The notes beneath the pieces were generated by a model that saw only the letters and a list, made by a program, of their open reading frames with translations, was not told the origin of the DNA and did not search any database. Source: Datisca glomerata (taxonomy: Eukaryota > Streptophyta > Magnoliopsida > Cucurbitales > Datiscaceae). Taken from it: a stretch of 64,000 nucleotides of DNA. The position numbers and the translations under genes are program-made. Where the stretch lies: NCBI GenBank assembly GCA_003255025.1, contig QANY01011336.1, forward strand, positions 1,643,311 to 1,707,310, read 5' to 3'. The stretch's first letter is position 1; every line of letters begins with the position of its first letter. This document shows positions 32,445 to 45,330 of the stretch, piece after piece.

Positions 32445-34249
32445 CACTCTTGACATAATTTTTTGGTTAGTTTAGTCTATGTGCTTTATAGTTTTTGCAA
32501 TTATGCTCTCTTTTGCATAAAATTAGTTAGTTTTAGCCTTTCTACGTCAAAGTTTACAAGTTTTTCATATCTCCAAGAGATTTTCACGTAATAAAATTAA
32601 CTTAACTCTTCAGTTATGTTACGATATGATACTTTGATTCGGTTAAGTACATAATTGTTAGCCTCTCAATTTACAAAATAAAATCACTAATTTCAAAAAG
32701 TCAAATAATTATGTGTTAAATGTCTTTGGGATGAGAGAGGCGTTTTTTCGGTTGCAACATGAGACTTAATTTCAAAAATTTGAAAGGGTGGAGACTAAAT
32801 TAGTAAAAAAGATCGCGACGATTGCAACATATGAGAATAGAATTTGAAACGCTATTAAGAAATTATGTCCCCGTTTATTTCGCATTATGCTTCGTTATAA
32901 TTACTTATAATTGAATTATCACACTTTTTTTTCAATTACTGGAATGTTTTTTTGCCACTCCCATAGGAATCCAATTCCTCATCCTTGTTTAGTTGCTTTA
33001 CATTTAATCCTTTTTTTCTCAAAATCATACTTCAAATGCTACACGTGGTAGACAAAAAAACGTTTGATACACTTTTCTAAAGTCCTTTAAAAAATAATCA
33101 AACTTACAAACAAATTTTAAAAAGAATTAAAAAAAATACGACTCAAAACAATGACTTTTTAAATATAAATATGAATGTTAAGTTTAAGTAATTACGTCAA
33201 TTTATCTATTTCTAAAATCATTGTTATTTCTAGCTTTGTACACCATGTACATCATGCTATAGCTTTATTAAATTTTGAATGTTAGCAGGCACCTAATCTA
33301 CAATCAGAAATTGCCATAATATTCCAAACTCACTTACGATGCAAAGATATTTTGTTTCTTAGTTTTTTGTTGTTGGACTTATTAGCAATAAAGCTATAGC
33401 AAATATGGCATTATTTTTGTACTTAAGTTTTACTTCAATTCATGATCTTGATCTTTCAAATTCAACACTTTAGTACAAGAACTACCATCATAAATAATGA
33501 TAATCTTTATTCAATTTTACATTATAAATTTAAAATATGTATAAAATATTTTACACGCACGTTGTCTCAATTAATAGATAAAAAGAAGAAATCACATATC
33601 CACTTTTATACACTAAAACTTCTGTCACGATAATCCATAAACTGAAGATAATCAAATTTTTGAAAATGATTTAAAAGAAAAATTAGCCAAATTTTCAGTG
33701 TAGATATCATAGAATTTTCTCATTTTATACCCATGAGTCGCCATACATATGTACATCACGTAGTCTTATATTATTGTTCAAATTTCTAAAAGTTCAAATG
33801 AAGAGTGTTATAGAGGGCCAAAGTGGAAAAGTTAAGGGCAACAATGTCATTTATCCTTCTTTTCCTTCATTTTCAATTTTCTACATGGTTAGCTTGAAAG
33901 TTTTCTTTTTAAATGCTTATTCAAATTTATACATCTCATTTTAAAGTTTTCATTTACTTATAAATTTATTGCAAAAAGTACTGAAAATGGTTATTGTAAA
34001 TGCAGTCACAGAATTCTTGTAGGCTAACTAAAAGTGGTATCATTTACTTTTACTTTTACTTTTGGTGCCTTTAATAAATGTAAATTTAATTAAGATCACC
34101 ATTACTCTCACATTTTCCCTTTTCAATGGTAACATAAATACTTTATAAATTTGAAATTTAAAATTGCTAACCACAACTGATACCTGAAAGCTCCATTTAA
34201 TAAAACGCTTAACAGCTCAAATTAAATTAGTACTTCATTTAATTTTTAT
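32445..34249. other. AT-rich intergenic sequence, nothing recognised
   Basis: No coding frame with family resemblance, RNA gene or bounded element was found. Confidence 0.5.
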
Positions 34250-34460
34250 TTAGAAAAATTATATGTATAAACACTATAGTTTAGACCGAATTTCAATTTC
34301 ATTATTATCAGTTGCATTTTTCTCAATCATATCACCAAAGTTTATAAGATATTTCAATTTCATCACTTCATCCACATTCCGTTAAAAATTTAACGGTTTG
34401 CAGACGGGACGCGTTTTTTACACATGTGTACCATGTCAGCAAATTTGTTGCACATTGGAT
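34250..34460 (+). repeat. Dispersed repeat, inverted partner of 57690-57865
   Basis: The segment with gaatttcaatttcatta, tttttctcaatcatatcacc, aaagtttataagat and taacggtttgcagacg matches the reverse complement of 57690-57865 over about 170 bp with moderate divergence. I do not know the family. The two copies bracket the nested LINE/Tat block in inverted orientation. Confidence 0.7.
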
Positions 34461-34479
34461 ATTTTTTTTGAAATTTATA

Positions 34480-34915
34480 TATATCATGTTCTCTCCCATT
34501 AATTTATTAAAAATTACAAATTGAACTCCGTATTTTCCTTTTCACTGTCTTAATTTTTAAAAAATTATGAAATAGACCCAGTGTTTTAAAGTTGTGCCAC
34601 ATAATATATCTGCTTATAATATTTATATCATGTTTCCCCCATTAATTATTTAAAATTTATAAAATAAACCCCTTATCTTCCTTTTTACCCTTAAATATTT
34701 AAAATTTATAAAAAAGACCATGTGCCTTCCTTTTCTCCCTTTAAACTGTTTAAAATTTAGAAAATACACTTGTGTCTTCCTTTACATCCCTAAAACTATT
34801 TAAAATTTACAAAATATACCCTCTTTCTTCCTTCACCCTTTAACTTCTTAAAACTTAGTATATCCATGTCTTTCTTGTCCCCTTAATTTTTTTTAAAATT
34901 TACCAAATATACCTC
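34480..34915 (+). repeat. Degenerate tandem repeat, about 60 bp per unit
   Basis: Seven or so units each contain a tt(a)aaatttataaaata-like word, then a gacc or accc word and a cttccttttcaccc-like pyrimidine run. The units are diverged and vary in length. No coding role was seen. Confidence 0.7.
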
Positions 34916-34964
34916 ATGGAAAGAAAATAGGGAAAATGGGACATGATTTTATCTCTCTTTTTTC

Positions 34965-36606
34965 GAATAAAGGTAAATGTATTAACCAAATATATTTACA
35001 CACTTACAATGGGCATACCCCGAGATTAAAATGTATTTACAAAATGTCATCTAAACTAAGTATGAACAAATTAGAACCAGAAGTTGAGTAGAAGATACTG
35101 ACCTAAGCATTTATAATAGAGGCAAACAAATAAACACCACAAAGATTCAACACCCATCCTTTATAACAAAAGCTCAAATATAAAGGACAACAGAAAGTCA
35201 ACCATCAAGTCCTAATTTTGACAGAGCATTCCCTGTAAATAAGCACTCCCACCACTAAAAACAATCCCTGTAAGATTTAGAAGCTATCCAACAGACCATC
35301 AAATGAGCTATCTAACTAGAGAAGCTCAAAGAAACAGAAATAGAGAGTAGAACTAAGGGCCTTTATAAGTAGGCTATAAGTTAACTCACCATGTGAAATG
35401 AGGAAGGGGCTGGGGGAGCACATAATTAAGGAGATAAAAGATCATGAAATATAAGCAAGATAACATAGACATACTAATAACAAAATATAAGCAAAGCACA
35501 ACAACAACAGTACTCATAACAAAATTTTAGGGTCCAGATTCTAAACTTAAGCAATATCCTTGCTCAACTAATCTTCAGAGAACCCTTTTGCTGAGTAGGG
35601 CTTGAGTGTAACAGTTGTGTCAATAAACTTAGTAATTACTAACTTGTCATTGATTCCCCCCCCCACCCCACCCCACCCCAAAAAAAAATTCCACATGTAA
35701 TACACAAAGGTTGTGAAAGTAATTACTGCTCTCAAAGATTTACCCTTATCCAAGATCAATAACCACATTTTTTGAACACCAAACTCCAAATATGACTAGT
35801 AAATTCACATTTTAACAATAAGTGTGACCTGGATTCTAAGTGGCCTATGTAGAAAACACAGCCTAAACCAGACCCATTAAGTGAGTTATTCCATTGTGCA
35901 AACCTATCTCTATGGCCAACTGGTCAAGCAAGGCTAGCCAAGAGATAAAATTGCACATTGGAACGTGATGTTTGAACTAAATCAATTCGGACCACCTTAC
36001 AGGTTCCCTGGGGGGAGAGAAACGTGAGTAAGTGTGGGCTGCTGAGAACTTGCCACTAAGACCAAGGTTCCAAGACCATGAATCTTGGAGGTGGGGTTTG
36101 GGAGGGGGAAGAGTGATACTCCTGATTTCAGTCAATTCTTCTGAGTTGGTTGAAGGCCAGGACCACTGCCCATCGTGAATTTCCTCAGCCACTTTTGACT
36201 CAAGAGACCAACTTGTTCTATAGAGAAGCCTTTGGCCAAAATTATCCAGAAGAATGCCAAGTGGGTGCCATTTATCAGCAGTAGCTTCACATTTGTACCA
36301 TCACCAATACTGACAAGCATAGTGGTAAGAACTTTTCTATGATATCACAGACTTTTCTACGAACCCAGGATGGATTTGAAGAAACAGTAACCATGAAGAT
36401 AGAGCTTTTCCTAATGAGGTATAAAAGACAACAGTCTTTATAAAGAGAGTGCTTAGTCACGAAGATGAGGAACCATTGGTGCTTTGCTACTGCCACTTCA
36501 ATGGACAAAACAAGATCTATGAGCCCCAAGCCACCATTAGCTTCCTCACAACATAGATCAACCCATGCAACCTTAGCTCCGGTCATTCTTGGAAGCATTA
36601 CCATTC
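34965..36606 (-). mobile_element. L1-type LINE, 3' part (interrupted by the Tat element)
   Basis: Read on the minus strand from 36606, GAKVAWVDLCCEEANGGLGLIDL is the post-RT block of plant L1 ORF2. It is followed by SWSWNLGLSGKFSAAHTYS and FISWLALLDQL (zf-RVT region, 36110-35890), then SLRAVITFTTFVYYMWN (about 35690), with stops and frameshifts throughout. The sequence continues as 3' UTR to a short A-rich end at about 34965 (tttttt on plus). The 5' part of the same LINE resumes at 53183, beyond the inserted retrotransposon. Confidence 0.82.
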
Positions 36607-38962
36607 TGTCGCATCGTGCATGTGACGCGGAGCGGCGATTGAAAAATTATTTTTTGAAAAAAAAGAAATTCGGAGTCGCCACCAATCATTTTAGGGCATG
36701 ATTGGTCACTCAATTTTAAAATAAAATATTTTGGTCTGTGAAAATTTAAAGTTGGTTCGGGAGTCATTTGCATGTGGGGAAGGTATTAGCACCACATATC
36801 GCCTATTATGAAAAATGGTTACCAAATTTAATCAAATACTATCCAATTTTTCTAAAATAATGTTATAAAAATTCAATTTTGAACGTCCCATCTGGTATAT
36901 TTTGCATAATAAAAACGAGCAAATAAATTACCTTCAACGGGTGGTATAAAGACCATTAAAAATTATTATTTTTTAATCAAAGCGTTATTTGGAGTTACTC
37001 TGGTATCCTAAAAATAACTCCTCATCTCGGTAGTTTGAGAAATTTGACATCCCAAAAATTCTAAAGTCCGTCATAAGATTTTTCTTAGTGAAAACTAAAT
37101 AAAGAAATTTACAAAATTTAAATCAAATTGTTATGATTTTAATTTACGAGCGTCAATTCTGATGATAAAATAATAAAATAATAATCATATATAACCGTGA
37201 CATATGACAATAATACATATATAAATAAGAACAGATAACAACTATAAAAAAATAATAATGGAAAGTAATGTTATAGATGATAAATATGTATGATAAATTG
37301 TACCAGTTGCTTTGCTGGTAAGCCTACTTAGGTTAGGGGCACTTCGAATACCTTTGAGAAATCGTTTTACAAAAGAATATGTAGGGTGAAAATAATGAAG
37401 CAAGACGTGAAATAATAAAAAAAAATATAAAAATAAATTAAAAAAAACCAAAAATATCTATTGAAAAAATAAAAAAATACAAACATAAAAAAATATAAAC
37501 AATAAAAAAATAAAAAAGACTAAAAAAAATTAAAATACAAAATTTTTTTACAGAGGGGACATCACCCTATGTCTTTTTTTTTTTTAATTTTAATTTTTTT
37601 ACACACACACATATATATAATTGTTTCGTAAATAAATTAATAATAATTTTTTTATGTGTAAAATAAATTAATCTATAAAAAATGCATAATTTCATACATA
37701 ATTAGCGTGAGCGTACTTTTTTAAATAGCATGAGCATATTTATAATTACCATTTTTTATTTTTTCACTCAATGCTAATCAAATAGCAAAAGAATGATCAT
37801 AAATGGTAACTAATTTAAACAAGTGTCACTAAAAATAAATAAATAATTTTGTTTGATATATAAATATACCATTTTTTATTTTGGACTACTTAGTTCACTA
37901 ATTATCATTTTTCTTTTCTTCCTTAATTGCTAGGAATGATCATTGATGGTGACTAGTCTAAACAAGTGTCAATAAAGAAAATCCATAAAACTTTTAAAAT
38001 AAAATAATTTTTGTTTGGGATATAAATATACCATTTTTTTTTATTTTGGACCACTTAGTTCACTAATTATCATTTTTCTTTTCTTCCTTCATTGCTAAGA
38101 ATGATCATGGATGGTAACTAGTTCAAACATGTGTCATAAAAATGATGGTTTAAAATTAAAAAGAAAAGAAGAGAAGACTTGTAAGAACATAAACAAATCA
38201 AAGTTTAAATATTTGCATAATCTTTTATAGAGGTTTTACTCTCTATTTTATGCATTTTTATGTATGAAAAATTATCATAGGAGATATTTTTATCAAATCT
38301 ACACTTTCAACCCATTAAATGGTTGATTCACATTGAGTTAATTTTACACCCATCAAAATTTTATACTCATTCTCATTGATTGAGTTGGTGACAAAAAAAT
38401 CTCATCATCACACTTGTAGAGAGATAAACAATATATGAAAATAAAACTTAAGATTAAAAGTAGGAGAAATGATAAAGAATGAGCAAACAAACCTATATAT
38501 GGAAAATGAAACAAAGAAATATCAAATACATGAGTATGAAGAAGAGAGATGATTAATTAGAATGAACAAAATATATTGTAAGCTAAAATGTAAGAGATTT
38601 AAACTATCTTAATAAAAATAAAATGCTAAGATGGAAGATGAATAGAAATGAAAACTCTCCTTTATCTTTTCACTATTTTCTCAAAACCTCTCTTTCTCTC
38701 TCTAAAATCTCTTCTCTTCCTCACTCTCCCAAATCACTCATTTCAAGTGAAGACCTCCCCTCTATTTATAGGCAAACTTAGGGCTTCACTTTTTTAATTT
38801 TAGTATTTTTGTTCCCTTTTTTTAGGTATTGGACAAATTTTCTTATTTTTTAGGCATTGGGCTGTTTTTCAAATCATACTCATAGTCTTAGACTAGTATA
38901 TGGGCAAAAAAATAAATTTTATATTTTTAAATTATTGGACAGGATAAAATACGGTATCTACA
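36607..38962 (-). repeat. 3' LTR of the Tat element (2356 bp)
   Basis: It ends on the minus strand at 36607 (..GCGACA in the family) and starts TGTAGATACCG at 38962. It contains a TATA box ctataaatag near 38761-38771 on the minus strand, followed by a purine-rich untranslated leader. Relative to the 5' LTR it has an extra stretch around 37295-37370 and another near 37545-37640, which explains most of the length difference. Three tandem copies of an about 160-bp unit lie at 37745-38140. Confidence 0.92.
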
Positions 38963-39039
38963 GCTACCCCATTTGTTCATGCTTCTAAACTTAGAAGGTG
39001 TACAAAGGTGTAGATAAGTATTTTGATCGAAAAAAAACT

Positions 39040-39665
39040 ATATAGATAAAGGAATAGAAACCTCGACTTATTCAGGTTCTATGAAATGACGGAACTTATG
39101 AAATGGAGCTGGATAGACACAGGCTTCGACCTCGACTCAATTCGGGTTCGATTTAACCCTATAAATTGAAACGGACCAGGTGCTGACATCGGGCTTCGAC
39201 CGTGACAAAGTCGGGTTCGATTTAACCTAAGATAAAGAAAGGACGCGGACCTAGATAGACGCAGGCTTCGACCTCGACTCGATGCGGGTTCGCTTTAACC
39301 ATATTAATTGAAACGGATATGGTGATGATTCCGGGCTTCGACCGTGACAAAGTCGGGTTTGATTTAACCAAAGATAAAGAAACGACGTGGACCTGAATAT
39401 AGGCAGGTTTCGACGTCGACTCGATGCGGGTTCGATTTAACCATAGATAAAGGAAGGGCGTGGACCTGGATAGACGCAGGCTTCGAACTCGAGTCGATAG
39501 GAGTTTGATTTAACCATATTAATTAAAATGGACCAGGCGCTGACATCGGGCTTCGACCACGACAAAGTCGGGTTCGATTTAACCGAGATATTTGAAAGGA
39601 AACAGACTTGGATAGACGCAGGCTTTGACCTCGACTTGATTCAAGTTCGATTTAACTAAAGATGT
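39040..39665 (-). repeat. Two-type alternating tandem repeat in the element's 3' region
   Basis: About eight units of roughly 70 bp share ggcttcgacc and gggttcgatttaacc. Type A has tagacgcagg then ctcgactcgatgc. Type B has gctgacatcgg then cgtgacaaagtc. The order on the plus strand is A B A B A A B A, and the third A carries the trailer normally found after B, a sign of unequal exchange. The array lies between integrase and the 3' LTR. Variable 3' regions with tandem repeats are known in Tat/Ogre elements. Confidence 0.9.
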
Positions 39666-40549
39666 TGAAATGATATTTGATCTGATATTTACAAGTTTTA
39701 TATGGCGCAAGAGCTAAACTAATGCATGCTCTAAATGTTGGAAAGTCATATATGGATTTTGAAAGAATATCTTTAAATGATTCATGCACTTGAATTGCAT
39801 CAAAACAAATCAATATGATGCATGTCTATGCGTTGTAATTATTGAATATAAATGCAAAGTATTGATTTTGAGTGCATGCATGCTATGCATGATTGAAAAC
39901 ATTTGTAAGTAAATTATTTGATGTTTTTTTTGAAAGTTGACTAATGTCGCAATATCCTTCACCCTTCAAATCAATCACTTGGCCTAAGGTCATGGACTCC
40001 CAATGAAGTATCGAGCATACTTTCAAGAAAATGATGCATCCTTATTCATTGGTTTGTGCCCCAGTATTCGGGTTCACGTCGATGACGAAGAAAAAGTGGA
40101 TAATTTCTCCACATTTTGCTTCTTTTTTGTACTTTAATTGCAATCCTCCAATCGTGCTTTAGCCTTCGTTATGTGCATACGAACTTTCACATGATGACTT
40201 TTCAGATTTCCCCTCATACTCAGACCGACTTTCTTAGTTCCTATTTTTTTTTCTTTTTTAATTAGCTTTCACCTATTTAAGTTTATACTTCTGAGTTAGT
40301 TTAAGAGTAATTAGTGACATCTTAGAATTGAGAGGAATAAGAAATAATGAAAGTAAATAGAAGATGAAGTATATGTATTTGTCAACAGAGAAAGAAAAAA
40401 GGCTCTTCATTGATGATGAATAATGTTTAAAAACGATGATTTGGAATAAGAAAGAAAATGGAGGAAGAATTTCTCCAGTATTCGAGACAGCTCTTTTTAA
40501 AAAAATATTTTTTTTTGCCTAACTTCATTTTTCCCATACTTAGAGTGGT

Positions 40550-41660
40550 CAAACGAAGTACTTCTTGACGGTATCAGAATTAACTGTGTGCGGTAAATCA
40601 TCTCCATCCATGTTTGTTAGCATGAGAGCTCCTCTAGAGAAAGCCTTCTTGACAATGAAAGGTCCTTCGTAATTTGGGGTCCACTTCCTCCGGTCATCCT
40701 TTTGATATGAGAGTATCTTTTACAACACCAAGTCTCCTTCTCAGAAGCATCGGGGATGCAATTTTTTTGTCATATGTGTGCATGATTTTTCTTTGATATA
40801 ATTGCTCTATACATAATGCAGTCAATCTTTTTTCCTTGATGAAATTTAATTGCTCATATCATGTTTGTACCCACTCTGCTTCTTCTAATTTTTCCTCCAT
40901 TAAGACTCTGAGGGAGGGAATTTCCACCTCAATTGGAAGGACGGCTTCCATGCCATATACCAAAGAGAATGGCATTGCCCCAGTTGATTTTCAGACTGAT
41001 GTGCGGTATCCATGTAGTGCAAACGGGAGCATCTCATGCCAATCCTTATAAACCTCTGTCGACTTCTCTATGATCCTTTTTATGTTCTTATTGGCTGCTT
41101 CCACTGCTCCGTTCATTTTCGGACGATAAGAAGATGAATTATGATGCTTAATTTTGAATTGCTCACATAATTCTTTTATCATATTGTTATTTAAATTTGT
41201 CCCATTATCTGTGATGATCCTTCCAGGTAGACCATATCGACAAATTATTTATTTTTTAATAAACTTAACAACCGCACTTCTGGTTACACTCGAATAAGAA
41301 CTTACATCCACCTATTTGGTAAAATAATCTATAGAGACCAAAATGAAACGATGCCCGTTAGAGGCTCTGGGTATGATGGGACCAATGACGTCTATGCTCC
41401 ACATAGAGAACGGCCAAGGTGCGGCCATGACATGTAAAGATGATGCAGGTACGTGAATTTTATCTGCATAAATTTGACATTTATGACATTTCTTGGCGTA
41501 CTTGATGTAGTCAGATTCTAGAGTTAACCAATAATATCATGCTCTCAAAATTTGTTTGGCCATCATATGTCCATTAGCATAAACTCCACAAATTCCTTCA
41601 TGAACTTCCTCTATGATTTGATTCGCTCCCCTTGCATCAACACATCTTAAGAGCACCATA
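40550..41660 (-). pseudogene. Tat element integrase
   Basis: The zinc-binding HHCC region is represented by CHKCQIYADKIH (about 41490). The core has first Asp in DVIGPI (about 41390), second Asp in ITDNGTN (about 41195) and Glu in NGAVEAANKNIKRI (about 41105), so the triad codons survive. The C-terminal part with [13 protein letters not shown] follows (about 40960). In-frame stops lie near 41320, 41250, 40990 and further down. The position after the RNase H domains is the Ty3/gypsy order. Confidence 0.88.
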
Positions 41661-41842
41661 TCATGGTTTCTTTTGTAGAGTTTTTTTTACCATTCAACAG
41701 AAATCCCATGGACAATCTTCTAATAGTGCGTTTATCATTCTCAGAAGCTTTGGATGGATATTATCCATTCTTTATATACTGCTTGATATCATAATTTTTA
41801 TGGGTTGCACTTCTTCCTTAAAGTCTGCGGTGAACGTGGATG

Positions 41843-42409
41843 CTAGAGTTGCCAGTTATCTGCAATTTGATTATTCTCTCTGGGTATATGGTCAAATGAG
41901 ATCACTTCAAAAGTTCGACTTAACTTAGTTACATGTTTGTTGTAAGGTACCAGCTTGGAGTCTCTAGCTTCCCATTCTCCATTTAGTTGTCGTATCACCA
42001 ATAATGAATCTCCGTACACTCGAAGCTTCCTTATCTTCATATCATAAGCTGCTTGAATTCCCATGGAACATGCCTCATATTCTGCCACATTATTTGTGCA
42101 GTCAAAGTATAGTTTTGCCGTGAATGAGAACAACTTTCCCTCGAGAGATATGAGGATTGCCCCAATTTCATGTCCTACATCATTAGATGCGCCATCACAT
42201 AACATTGTCCACAATTCTGGATCCATAGATTCTCCTTCATTTTTTAATATGACTAATATGTTCTCATAAGGAAAATCTAACTTCATAGGCTCATAATCTT
42301 GCACTGGTTGATCTACAAGATAATCAGCAAGTATACTTCCTTTTATTGACTTTCTCGTGACATAAACAATATCATATTCCATGAGCAACATTTGCCATTT
42401 AGTGCTCAC
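41843..42409 (-). pseudogene. Second, archaeal-type RNase H of the Tat element
   Basis: The frame is open for 188 codons. After a linker (KWQMLLMEYDIVYV...ILADYLVDQP) the RNase H fold carries LCDGASNDVGHEIGAILIS (first Asp), NNVAEYEACSMGIQAAYD (Glu), VYGDSLLVIRQLNGEWEA (Asp) and DHIPRENNQIAD (last Asp). All four acidic positions are present. A second RNase H of this kind between the retroviral-type RNase H and integrase is characteristic of the Tat clade. The frame ends at 41843, just before the broken integrase. Confidence 0.9.
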
Positions 42410-43840
42410 CCAAAAAGTGATGGCTTTTCAAAGATATATTTGATTGGGTCCAACTTTAAAATTAAGCAAGTGGTGTGATATAACATGTACCGTCTAAGTT
42501 GATGAGCAACCCAGGTTAATGCACAACACGTTTTCTCCAACATTGAATAATTATCCTCATAATTTGTGAACCTTTTGCTTAAATAGTATATTGCTTGTTC
42601 TTTCCTTTCAGAGGCGTCAAGTTGACCAAGTACGCAACCCATGAATTTTTCTGTCACTATAAGATACAAAATGAGTGGACGCCCTGGAGTTGGAGGAACA
42701 AGTATAAGCGGATTTTGCAAGTATTGCTTGATCTTCTCAAAAGCAATTTGACAATCATCATTTCATCCTTCTGTATCACTTTTGTGGAGAAGTTTAAAGA
42801 TAGGTTCACAAGTTACAATTAGCTGTGAGATGAACCAGACTATGTAATTTAATCTATCCAAAAAACCTCTAACTTCCTTTTGAGTTTGAGATGGCGGCAT
42901 ATCAATGATGGCTCGAACCTTGTCAGGGTCAACTTTTATTCCTTTCTTGCTCACGAAAAAACCAATCAGTTTCCCTGAAGATGCTGCGAATGTACACTTT
43001 GTCGGGTTAAGCTTTAACTGGAATTTTCTCAACCGTTCAAATAATTTTCGCAAAGAGACCGTATGATCTTCCCCTTGACGAGATTTGGCAATCATATCAT
43101 CAACGTACACTTTGATTTCTTTATACATCATATCATGAAACAGTGTTACCATTACCCGCTGGTAAGTCGCCCCTGCATTCTTCAGACCAAATGGAATAAC
43201 CTTATAATAAAATGTACCCCACAAAGTTATAAAAATCATCTTTTCACGGTCTTCAGGAGCCATTTTAATTTCGTTATACCCCGAAAAACCATCCATGAAA
43301 GAGAATGTTGAATGTCCTGTAGTGTTATCTACTAAGACATCGATATGGGGTAATGAAAAATTATCCTTGGGGCTTGCGCGATTTAAGTCTCTATAATCGA
43401 CGCACACCCTTACTTTCCCATTTTCCTTAAGCACTGGGACTATGTTAGCAACTCATTCAGGGTATTTTGCTACTTCTAGAAAACCTGCATATACTTACTT
43501 TTTAACTTCTTCTTTGATCTGTACTAGCATGTCTGGTTTTATTTTCCGTAACTTTTGTCACAGTGGTTTACTTTCAGGCATAAGTGGCAAATAATGAACC
43601 ATGATATTAGTGTCTAAACCTGGCATATCTTGGTAAGACCATGCAAATACGTCAATATACTCTTTGAGTAAGTCAATTAATTCTCGACGGCTTTAGCTTG
43701 TCATAGAAGTGCCGATTTGGACTTCTTTCGTCTCTCCCTCCAATCCTAAATTTATCACCTCCGTTAATTCTTGATATGGTTGAGTTATTTTTTCATCCTC
43801 TTGTACCATTCTTAGTATTTTCGGAGATGGTTCAAAATTA
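42406..43840 (-). pseudogene. Tat element reverse transcriptase and first RNase H
   Basis: RT (43434-42763 open, degenerate upstream to about 43840) contains GKVRVCVDYRDLNRASPKDNF, DGFSGYNEIKMAPED, PFGLKNAGATYQR and the catalytic VYVDDMIAKS near 43110, then LNPTKCTF. The connection and RNase H part (42720-42406) has LYLIVTEKFMGCVLGQ, ERKEQAIYYLSK and YSMLEKTCCALTW. Stops separate the two frames and interrupt the N-terminal linker (near 43690, 43560, 43490, 43455). Confidence 0.92.
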
Positions 43841-44604
43841 TCTTCGTCACTTTCATCTGACTCTTTGCTAAGAATGAGATTGTCAAAGTTATTGTTTATG
43901 CTCTTGTTTTCAAAATCACTGTTCTCGAACCTGAATCAGATTATTGGATAAAAAGAAGGTAAGAAAAATAAATAAATAATGCATGAGTATAAACAACATT
44001 TCAGAAATAGAAAAAGTAGACATAAAAGGAAGAACAAAAAGAACTGGAATTATTTTTATCATTAGCAAAATGAGACGAAACAAGTTTTTAGATTTTCACT
44101 CAAAGTGATGACATGAAATAGACGAGAACATAGGCCCATAACAATGAAATTCCTAAAGCATTGGGTAGAATCATTAGAATTTTGGCATGAACATATTACT
44201 CTTGAAAATTCTCGAGAAGCACTGGTAGCTCGGTGACGTCTTAATTGTTAAGCTCATGATCTGAATCGTATCGAGAAACCAAATCCTCTGTACATGCACT
44301 TGATGATTTTCCCAAGAGTTGTGGATATTGAAAGATCGGCGATATCATCTTCAAAGTCGTACTGCTCTACTATAACCGATTCTTCGAATGAAATTCCCCT
44401 ACTTCTAAAGGATTTAGAAATATGGAGTATGATCGCCATTTCCATATTGAATTCCCTATTTTCGAGCCTAGAAATCCTCTTTTCATTTTTTTGTGCTTCC
44501 ACTCTCCTTCTATCAGCCTTGGTCGATCTATATCCAAGCCCAAACCTTTGTTCATTCTTGTCCCACTCGATTAACTTATTTATGCCTTGATGCTTACCTC
44601 CGAG

Positions 44605-45330
44605 TCATTTGCCTGGCTTGTATCCCCCTTTTATCATCAACTTTGCCACCATCTGAGATGCTTTTGATATGCTTGATGTTGGAGTGAGTTTCCCACTAGT
44701 AACAAATGTAGTGTTCGCAATCTCAAATGATCGAAATAAGCACTCCAATGCTTTTTCTGCCGCCTCAACATACAACATGGTAGCCGGCTTGGATACCAAT
44801 AAATTTTCTTCCCAATATATACAAATGAGTTTATGATCCATTATAAATTTCAGCTTCTGATGTAATGAAGACGGTACTGCCCCAGCAGAGTGAATCCATG
44901 GTCGACCTAAAAGAAAACTGTATGCTGGATTTATGTCCATCACTTGGAAAACAATATGGAATAGGCATGGCCTGATTCGAATTTGTATCTTTATGTCTCT
45001 GACTACTTCTCTTTAGGTACCGTCGAATACTCTTACTATCATCATGCTCGGTCGCATATGTGTTGCATCCACAGTGAGCTTTGCTAGTGTGGAATTTGGC
45101 ATTACATTTAGAGACGAGCCATTATCAATCAATACTTTTGAGACAACATAATCCCCACATTTCACGGATATATGTAGAGCTCTGGCGTGTCCAGTACCAT
45201 CGGCAGGGATTTCATCATTTGTGAAAATGATAAAATTCGGTGCGGTAATATTTTCCACAATTCCACTCAACTTCTCCACCGTAATGCCATGATAGACATA
45301 TGCTTGATTCAAAAACTTCAATAATTCTTG
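44605..45330 (-). pseudogene. Tat element aspartic protease
   Basis: The frame at 45321-45013 contains ARALHISVKCGDYVVSKVLI, then DNGSSLNVMP, the active-site region of Tat-clade proteases (DNGSS in place of the more common D-S/T-G). It stops at the FDGT strand, and the rest of the domain continues in 44943-44605 with DINPAYSFLLGRPWIHSAGA. Sequence between 44600 and 43840 is a degraded linker. Confidence 0.82.

Noticed and set aside
35651..35690. C-rich tract (ccccccccccacccc) as a G-quadruplex regulatory element
   Set aside because: It is a simple low-complexity run in the LINE 3' part next to an A run, with no associated gene.
39040..39665. CRISPR-like or tRNA-related array (ggttcga words resemble a tRNA B box)
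   Set aside because: There are no unique spacers and the genome is eukaryotic. The B-box-like word lacks its CC end and there is no A box or cloverleaf. It is a tandem repeat in a retrotransposon.
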